Positions 7,648 to 11,986 of a DNA stretch of 11,986 nt are shown piece by piece. Under the pieces are notes generated by a model, which saw only the letters and a program-made list of their open reading frames with translations, did not search any database and was not told the origin of the DNA. Within the stretch, counting starts at the first letter, position 1; each line of letters starts with the position of its first letter. The position numbers and the translations under genes were made by a program. The stretch is from JAJPHJ01 sp035622315 (GTDB lineage: Bacteria; Vulcanimicrobiota; Vulcanimicrobiia; Eremiobacterales; Eremiobacteraceae). The stretch lies in NCBI GenBank assembly GCA_035622315.1, contig DASPVP010000037.1, forward strand, positions 1 through 11,986, in the 5' to 3' direction.

Positions 7648-7661
7648 CACAAATATGCGTC

Positions 7662-8558
7662 ATGGAGTATTGCTTCGAGCAGGTCGACGTCTTCACGCGC
7701 GAGCGTTTCGCCGGTAATCCGCTCGCGGTCTTCACCGAGGCGCAGGGTCTCTCGTCCGCCGACATGCAGCGGATCGCACGCGAGATGAATCTCTCGGAGA
7801 CGACGTTCGTCACGCCGTCGCGCGTGCCGGGATGCGTCGCGCGCTACCATATCTTCACGCCGGACCGTGAGATGCCGTTCGCCGGTCATCCGACCGTAGG
7901 CACCGCGTACGTCCTCGCGCGCAAAGGCTTGATCCCTCGCGGCGCATCGCAGTTCTCGCTCGAGGCGGCGGTCGGTCCCGTGCCGATCCGCTTCGAAGGC
8001 CCGCACGACAATCCTAAGGCCCTCTTCTTCACCTCGCCACCGGTCGAGTTCGGTCCGCGCTGCGACGACCGAGCGGCCGTCGCAAGCGCGCTCGGCGTGC
8101 GCGTTGCAGACCTGTTGCCAAACGCGCCGGTGCAAGAAGCCGGCTGCCCGGTCAAGTATGCGTACGTGGGTCTTGCTTCCACCCAATCGGTTGACGCCGT
8201 GCAGGTGAACCCGCGCGCGTTCTTCGATGCGATCGGCGACCCGAAGGTAGACGGCGTATATGTCTTCGCGCTCCGTCCGCAAGAGCCGCGCGTCTATTCG
8301 CGCTTCCTCGTGTTCGGCAGCGCCGGTACGTCCGAAGATCCGGCGACGGGATCTGCGGCCTGTCCGCTCGCCGCGTATCTCGTGCGTTACGGTCTCGTCG
8401 AAGAGGCAGCAGCGCTCCGGTTCGTCATCGAACAGGGCACGCAGATGGGCAGACAGTCGTTCTTGCACGCGGCGGTGACGCGGCGCGATGGCGCGATCGA
8501 GAAGATTGAGATCGGCGGCAGCGCCGTGTTCGTCCTGTCCGGTACCCTTCCGATGTGA
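7662..8558 (+). CDS. PhzF family isomerase/epimerase-like protein
   Basis: This is a 298-residue protein of the PhzF / diaminopimelate-epimerase-fold family. PhzF itself isomerises trans-2,3-dihydro-3-hydroxyanthranilate in phenazine synthesis, but most members, including those outside phenazine clusters, have unknown substrates. Two pseudo-symmetric halves are visible. The first has FEQVDVFTRERFAGNPLAVF at residues 5-24, the catalytic-type glutamate E46 in NLSETTF, and FAGHPTVGTA around H76. The second has GSAGTSEDPATGSAA with E225-D226. There is no signal peptide, so it is cytoplasmic. ATG 7662 matches the family N-terminus; the open frame reaches back to 7554 but would overlap the divergent peptidase gene. 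No other phenazine genes are nearby, so a general enzymatic role is more likely than phenazine synthesis. It is followed 20 bases later by the DsbA-like gene, probably in the same operon. Confidence 0.93.
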   Translation: MEYCFEQVDVFTRERFAGNPLAVFTEAQGLSSADMQRIAREMNLSETTFVTPSRVPGCVARYHIFTPDREMPFAGHPTVGTAYVLARKGLIPRGASQFSLEAAVGPVPIRFEGPHDNPKALFFTSPPVEFGPRCDDRAAVASALGVRVADLLPNAPVQEAGCPVKYAYVGLASTQSVDAVQVNPRAFFDAIGDPKVDGVYVFALRPQEPRVYSRFLVFGSAGTSEDPATGSAACPLAAYLVRYGLVEEAAALRFVIEQGTQMGRQSFLHAAVTRRDGAIEKIEIGGSAVFVLSGTLPM

Positions 8559-8567
8559 CCGCACGAA

Positions 8568-8574
8568 AAGGAGG
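8568..8574 (+). promoter_or_regulatory. Strong Shine-Dalgarno sequence deciding the DsbA-like start
   Basis: AAGGAGG lies four bases before ATG 8579, in the 20-base gap after the PhzF stop codon. It decides between ATG 8579 and the in-frame GTG 8555, which would overlap the PhzF stop. It is stronger than any site seen for the nad genes, PhzF or the peptidase. Confidence 0.85.
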
Positions 8575-8578
8575 CTCG

Positions 8579-9229
8579 ATGATCCATCTCACTTACTACC
8601 TCGACGTCATGTCGTCGTGGTGCTTCTACTGCGAACCGAACCTCGACCGACTGCGCAAGCATTGCGGGGACCGGCTGGCCTACGAGTGGCGCATCGCGAT
8701 GGTCACAGAAGGCGGCCCGAAAGGCTGGACGCACGATCAGATGGAGTGGTTCTACAAGCGCTCGGGGTCGATATCGGGCGTCCACCTCAACGGCGCGTGG
8801 AATCAGGGTCCGCACAACACGCTGCAGCCGAACCTCGCCGCCGAGGCAGCGCGCGAACTTGGATGCACGGACGATCGCGTCCGGCGGGCGCTCGCAAAGG
8901 CCGCTTTGATCGACGGCATTCCGATCTATCACAAGAGCGAGGCGGTGTCGGTCGCGGCGGAGGCGGGCGGCCTCGACGACGAGCGGCTTTTCAAGACGAT
9001 GGACGACCCGAAGATCGAAGCACGCATCCGCGCGACTTCCGCCGAGTTCACCGCATATCAGATCGACCAGCGGCCGGGCTTCGTCGTGCAGAGCGACATC
9101 GGCGACAAAGTGATCTTCTCGGGAATCTGGAGACTCGAGCCGCTCCAGGCGACGATCGAAGCGATGCTCGCGGACGGCGAAAAGTACGCGACCTTCGCCG
9201 CGGCCAATCCGCCGATGCCCGTCGCCTAA
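8579..9229 (+). CDS. DsbA family (FrnE-like) thiol oxidoreductase
   Basis: This is a 216-residue thioredoxin-fold protein of the DsbA / FrnE / 2-hydroxychromene-2-carboxylate isomerase superfamily. An N-terminal beta strand (IHLTYYLDVMSSW) leads straight into a CxxC active site, C15-F-Y-C18. A helical insertion follows, and then RPGFVVQ, near residue 165, in the position of the usual cis-proline loop. There is no signal peptide, so unlike periplasmic DsbA it should act in the cytoplasm, as FrnE-type proteins do. Two other cysteines (about 29 and 97) are outside the active-site motif. The start is set by a strong AAGGAGG. It lies 20 bases after the PhzF gene, so the two are probably co-expressed, though no shared pathway can be stated. 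Its TAA stop overlaps the facing gene's TAG by three bases (CTAA). Substrate unknown. Confidence 0.88.
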   Translation: MIHLTYYLDVMSSWCFYCEPNLDRLRKHCGDRLAYEWRIAMVTEGGPKGWTHDQMEWFYKRSGSISGVHLNGAWNQGPHNTLQPNLAAEAARELGCTDDRVRRALAKAALIDGIPIYHKSEAVSVAAEAGGLDDERLFKTMDDPKIEARIRATSAEFTAYQIDQRPGFVVQSDIGDKVIFSGIWRLEPLQATIEAMLADGEKYATFAAANPPMPVA

Positions 9230-11385
9230 GTCCCCTCTCCGCCACCGAAGCGTAAGACGTACTTCACGATGAGGCGGTTGAGCGAGACGGTGGCTGCTGG
9301 CGTGCCGTAGTTCACGTAGAGCTCGCTGCCGCTTTGGAACTTCTCGTGGAATCCGGCCGCGAAGTTCACGCCGGGCGACGCGAAGCCACCGTTCCCGTTG
9401 ATCGAACGCAGCGCGAGGGTCACGTTGGTATCCGAGCCGAGCGACTCGCCGAGCGCCACGCTGCGCAATGTCTGCCCATCGACCCCGAGAACTTTCGAAC
9501 GTTCCTCGGTGCCGGCGTACACGAGCGCCAGGTTGAGGTGCGTGCCGATCGGGCGCGTGGTCGACGCGTTGAACTGTTGCAGGTAGAACGTTGAGAAGGG
9601 ACCTTCGCCGTAGAAGAAATCGATCGGCGATGGTGTTCCGTCACGGTAGCCCAACGTGAACGACGATTGGTTGAAGGGCTGCATGATGCCGTCGGTGAGC
9701 ACGGGATCGTCCAACGAGCTCGACTGTTGCGTCAGGTTCAAGTGGAACAGGTTGTCCGTGAAGATGTCGGTCGTGCCGAAGATATCCGCCTCCTTCACGT
9801 CGCCCAGATGGTTGAGAAAGCGGTCGGCGGTGATGAAACCGGTCCAGGTTTTGATGCCGGGGTAGGAGGCGGTCCAATCCGTGAACCCCTGAAGGCCGCG
9901 GATGTCGTTCACCGCGGTGTATCCGTCGATCGGGTTGTAACCCGGGCCTATGTCCAGATAGTCGACGTTGAATTCGTAGTTGGGCTTGTGCACGTCGACG
10001 AAGCCGCTGCGCGCGAAGGCGAACCCATCGCCCGGATTGGTCGAGAGGTTCATCTGCTCGAGCGATTGATCGTATCCCCAGACGAAGCCGGTCGCGAGGT
10101 TGCGCCCGGCGATGCCGCTTTCGACCGTGCTGTCGTTGCCGATGTCGTGGTGCGCGAAAACGCCGTCCACCCAATAGAGGAAGGTGCGGTCTGGAGTGGC
10201 GTGCTTGAAGCCGAACGCTTGGTCATCGAGGATATCGGACTCGTCGGTGCTACGGAACGAGAGCAAGCCGAATGATTGGTAGCCGTACGTCCCTTCGACC
10301 TTGAGGCCACGGTCGAACGGGCCGATGCTCGGCGAGTAGAACACCTGGTCCGGATTCGCGATGTCATTGCCGAGCGGCACGGACAAGTTGGTGAAATACG
10401 ACGCTCCTTGCGCGAAGAACGGCCGGTACTCCGTAAGGTTGCGCGGGAACTCTTGGGGGACGATCGTCTGCTGGTCGACCTCGACGTTCGAGAAATCCGG
10501 GTTCAACGTGCCGACGGCGGCGATGGTGCTCGTGAGCGGGAAGACGAGATCGAGGCCGTAGTTGCGGATCGACTCTTTGGCAAACGTGTTGTTGGCCTGT
10601 TGGAAGATATCGCGATCTTGGCCGATGCTCTCGAGGCCGTAGATCGCGGCTCTGGGTTTCGGGCGCGTCTGCGTGGAGGCGATGTCCAAGCCCGCGAGGG
10701 TGGGCCAGTATCGCGCGTCGGTAAGCGGCGGCCAGTTCGGCGGCTGGCCGTCTTGCATCAGACCGTCGTAGGCCCAGGTGTAGTGGTCGCCATCGCCCGC
10801 CACGATGCGGATGAAGTTGATGCGCCAGCTCCTGTTCTTGCCGCCTTGCGCCCGCAGATCTTTGAGCGGTATCGTGAACATGGCGACCCAATCGGAGCCG
10901 TCGACTGCTGCCTGCGCGTGCCATGGCGGGTCGTATCGCGACGATTCGGTCGCCTGCTGGTAGCGAACGCCGCGCGGGGTCGCCTCGAAGAAGTAGACCT
11001 GAGCCCCTGCGCTCGTGTCGATGCCGATACCGACCGCGTCATCTTGGCCGAAGCCGATCTGGTTCGTCGTCTGCGAGGCGTGGATCGCGACACCGGACTG
11101 CTGCGCGCGGAACGCGACGTAGAGATTTTGGTCGTCGTACAACAGGTAGGCTGTCGTTTCGAGCTTAGCCGGCCGCCGCGTCGTGAGGTTGAAAAACCCC
11201 GTCGCTTTGACGGCCTTAGCCCACTCTGGGTCAGAAAGGTTCGCATCGAACTTTGGACTCTGCGTGACGCGAGCTGCAGGAAACGACTGCGTCCGACCCA
11301 CCGCTGCGGCGGCCGGCGCCACTGTTGTCGCGAGCGCCGCCGCGCCAAACACGACCGCGCCCCAACAAGAAGCAAAGATTTTCAC
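9226..11385 (-). CDS. CBM9-like / DUF5916 predicted outer-membrane protein
   Basis: This is a 719-residue exported protein. The signal peptide (MKIF, a long Ala/Val-rich core, ending around PAAAA at residue 28) is followed by a CBM9-like sandwich domain at about 40-220 (DANLSDPEW, YLLYDDQNLYVAFRA, DDAVGIGID, VAMFTIPLKDL). This family is often found ahead of DUF5916. The DUF5916 signature LNPDFSNVEVDQQTI is at about residues 294-308, with EYRPFFAQGASYF after it, where the family usually has EKRPFFLEG. The rest alternates in the manner of a beta-barrel and ends with strand NRLIVKYVLRF plus a short Gly-rich tail. An outer-membrane barrel with a periplasmic sugar-binding-like domain is inferred; substrate and transport role are unknown. 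The start is GTG, chosen because it is the only usual start between the upstream stop and the signal peptide. The 3' end abuts the DsbA-like gene with no room for a terminator. Confidence 0.88.
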   Translation of the reverse strand: MKIFASCWGAVVFGAAALATTVAPAAAAVGRTQSFPAARVTQSPKFDANLSDPEWAKAVKATGFFNLTTRRPAKLETTAYLLYDDQNLYVAFRAQQSGVAIHASQTTNQIGFGQDDAVGIGIDTSAGAQVYFFEATPRGVRYQQATESSRYDPPWHAQAAVDGSDWVAMFTIPLKDLRAQGGKNRSWRINFIRIVAGDGDHYTWAYDGLMQDGQPPNWPPLTDARYWPTLAGLDIASTQTRPKPRAAIYGLESIGQDRDIFQQANNTFAKESIRNYGLDLVFPLTSTIAAVGTLNPDFSNVEVDQQTIVPQEFPRNLTEYRPFFAQGASYFTNLSVPLGNDIANPDQVFYSPSIGPFDRGLKVEGTYGYQSFGLLSFRSTDESDILDDQAFGFKHATPDRTFLYWVDGVFAHHDIGNDSTVESGIAGRNLATGFVWGYDQSLEQMNLSTNPGDGFAFARSGFVDVHKPNYEFNVDYLDIGPGYNPIDGYTAVNDIRGLQGFTDWTASYPGIKTWTGFITADRFLNHLGDVKEADIFGTTDIFTDNLFHLNLTQQSSSLDDPVLTDGIMQPFNQSSFTLGYRDGTPSPIDFFYGEGPFSTFYLQQFNASTTRPIGTHLNLALVYAGTEERSKVLGVDGQTLRSVALGESLGSDTNVTLALRSINGNGGFASPGVNFAAGFHEKFQSGSELYVNYGTPAATVSLNRLIVKYVLRFGGGEGT

Positions 11386-11475
11386 CTGGGCGCTTTTCTT
11401 GCGGCGGCCCTAGCGCCCTTCGCGTCCACACCACTTCGCGAGCGGGAGTTCGCCGGTGCATATGCCATTATGCTG

Positions 11476-11496
11476 TCGCTTCTTCTGGAGAAGCGA
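11476..11496. other. Perfect 8-bp hairpin in divergent intergenic region
   Basis: TCGCTTCT (11476-11483) and AGAAGCGA (11489-11496) form a perfect stem around the loop TCTGG. There is no T-tract on either side on either strand, so it is not a standard terminator. It lies 125 bases before the lipoprotein start and about 90 bases before the DUF5916 start, and could be a leader element of either transcript or a protein-binding site. The rest of 11386-11526 shows no ORF of its own and no promoter I can defend. Confidence 0.45.
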
Positions 11497-11526
11497 GGTC
11501 GGCAAAAGTACTCGCGCGGGACGTAA

Positions 11527-11579
11527 GCGGAATTTCTCCTGAAAGCAGGATCCGCGCCACTCACGGCCCTTTCAGGCCG
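11527..11579 (+). promoter_or_regulatory. Candidate structured 5' leader with two hairpins and complementary loops
   Basis: Hairpin 1 pairs GCGGA (11527-11531) with TCCGC (11551-11555) and TCCTG (11537-11541) with CAGGA (11546-11550), with an ATTTC bulge and AAAG loop. Hairpin 2 pairs CGGCC (11564-11568) with GGCCG (11575-11579) around the loop CTTTCA. The loops are complementary, and CCTGAAAG (11538-11545) is the exact inverse of CTTTCAGG (11569-11576), so either a kissing interaction or an exclusive 8-bp stem is possible. TTCTCCT (11534-11540) is also complementary to AGGAGAA in the ribosome site (11613-11619). This suggests, but does not prove, translational control. It matches no riboswitch class I can name. 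Confidence 0.4.
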
Positions 11580-11610
11580 CCCATCTAGGCTGATGCAAGA
11601 CAGGGCTCAC

Positions 11611-11617
11611 GGAGGAG
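11611..11617 (+). promoter_or_regulatory. Strong Shine-Dalgarno sequence of the lipoprotein gene
   Basis: GGAGGAG lies four bases before ATG 11622 and fixes that start. Seven bases of this region (11613-11619) can pair with 11534-11540 in the upstream leader. Confidence 0.85.
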
Positions 11618-11621
11618 AATC

Positions 11622-11986
11622 ATGACAGAAGACATCGTACTGAGATGCGTGAGGAATTTCGTCCTCGTTGCGGTCGCGGCGTCGCTCCTGTCCGCTTGCG
11701 GCGGCGGGGGCAGTTCGGTTGGGCCGGCGATGACCCAGGCGACGAGCCCGACAGGCTCGGGCTCGAGCGTGCTATCGACGCGCACGCTCAAAGGCTCTGA
11801 AGGTTTTGTGAATCCCGCCGGGTTCACGGTCTACGTTTTTGACCTCGATCTCACAGACCCGGGTCACTCGCTGTGCAACGCGGGTAACGGCTGCGCGCAG
11901 AACTGGCCGCACGTAGCTCCCCCGGCTGGCGTGCTTTCCGGACAATTCTCGAGCATCACACGGGATGACGGCAGCATGCAGCTGAC
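11622..11986 (+). CDS. Secreted lipoprotein with YxFxxD motif, COG4315-like (3' end truncated)
   Basis: The first 121 residues are visible; the gene runs off the window. A lipoprotein signal peptide is clear: Arg8 and Arg11, a hydrophobic stretch, then the lipobox LLSAC with C26 as the lipidated residue, followed by a Gly-rich spacer and a Ser/Thr/Gly linker to about residue 50. A domain then begins with GFVNPAGFTVYVFDLDL, containing Y71-V-F-D-L-D76, which fits the Yx(F/W/Y)xxD motif of COG4315 and the 'secreted repeat of unknown function' family. It is followed by C85, C91 and W95-P96 in the arrangement typical of those repeats; the two cysteines may form a disulfide. Members are usually small membrane-anchored proteins of unknown role with one or more copies of this repeat. 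The start is supported by GGAGGAG. It is divergent from the DUF5916 gene. Confidence 0.87.
   Translation, partial: MTEDIVLRCVRNFVLVAVAASLLSACGGGGSSVGPAMTQATSPTGSGSSVLSTRTLKGSEGFVNPAGFTVYVFDLDLTDPGHSLCNAGNGCAQNWPHVAPPAGVLSGQFSSITRDDGSMQL

Noticed and set aside
5992..7788. 598-codon open frame on the + strand opposite the S9 peptidase
   Set aside because: It is antisense to a peptidase gene with a full triad and signal peptide. Its product is Arg/Val/His-rich low complexity, as expected from a GC-rich shadow frame.
7662..8558. Evidence for a phenazine biosynthesis cluster from the PhzF-family gene
   Set aside because: No phzA, B, D, E or G homologue is in the window, and PhzF-family proteins are widespread outside phenazine producers.
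10276..11526. 416-codon open frame on the + strand opposite the DUF5916 gene
   Set aside because: The product is Arg-rich with no domain logic, and the opposite strand has a signal peptide and DUF5916 motifs.

Overview
This is a GC-rich bacterial chromosomal window with tightly packed, ordinary housekeeping and envelope genes. I see no prophage, insertion sequence, CRISPR array, tRNA or rRNA. A lipoprotein signal peptide, an exported S9 peptidase and a large DUF5916-type predicted outer-membrane barrel all point to a double-membraned cell. The gene mix (nadABC cluster, seven-bladed Vgb-like propeller, DUF5916 protein, YxFxxD lipoprotein) would fit an environmental lineage such as Candidatus Eremiobacterota/WPS-2 or an Acidobacteria-like group. 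That placement is inference from impression and has not been tested by a search.

Region 1 (1-3764, + strand) is the de novo NAD operon from aspartate. It holds nadA (5' end cut off by the window), nadB and nadC, separated by 13 and 10 bases, followed by a small unrecognised gene that may be co-transcribed. Together NadB, NadA and NadC convert aspartate to iminoaspartate, quinolinate and then nicotinate mononucleotide.

Region 2 (3755-5595) has an NADPH-dependent FMN reductase-like gene on the - strand, overlapping the small gene tail to tail by 10 bases. Divergent from it is an exported seven-repeat propeller that resembles virginiamycin B lyase but has only one histidine. The propeller gene is followed by two tandem copies of a palindromic, REP-like element.

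Region 3 (5611-9229) has an exported S9 serine peptidase on the - strand with a complete Ser-Asp-His triad. Across a 50-base spacer that contains a 24-base near-palindrome, it is divergent from a two-gene + operon of a PhzF-family isomerase/epimerase-like protein and a DsbA/FrnE-like thiol oxidoreductase.

Region 4 (9226-11986) has a large CBM9-like plus DUF5916 protein on the - strand and, divergent from it, a lipoprotein with a YxFxxD motif that is cut by the window end. The 236-base gap between them contains several perfect hairpins. Two of these have complementary loops, and one strand of the first can also pair with the lipoprotein's Shine-Dalgarno sequence. This candidate regulatory leader, the REP-like pair and the unrecognised gene after nadC are the items most worth checking. 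I found no convincing multi-gene novel system.
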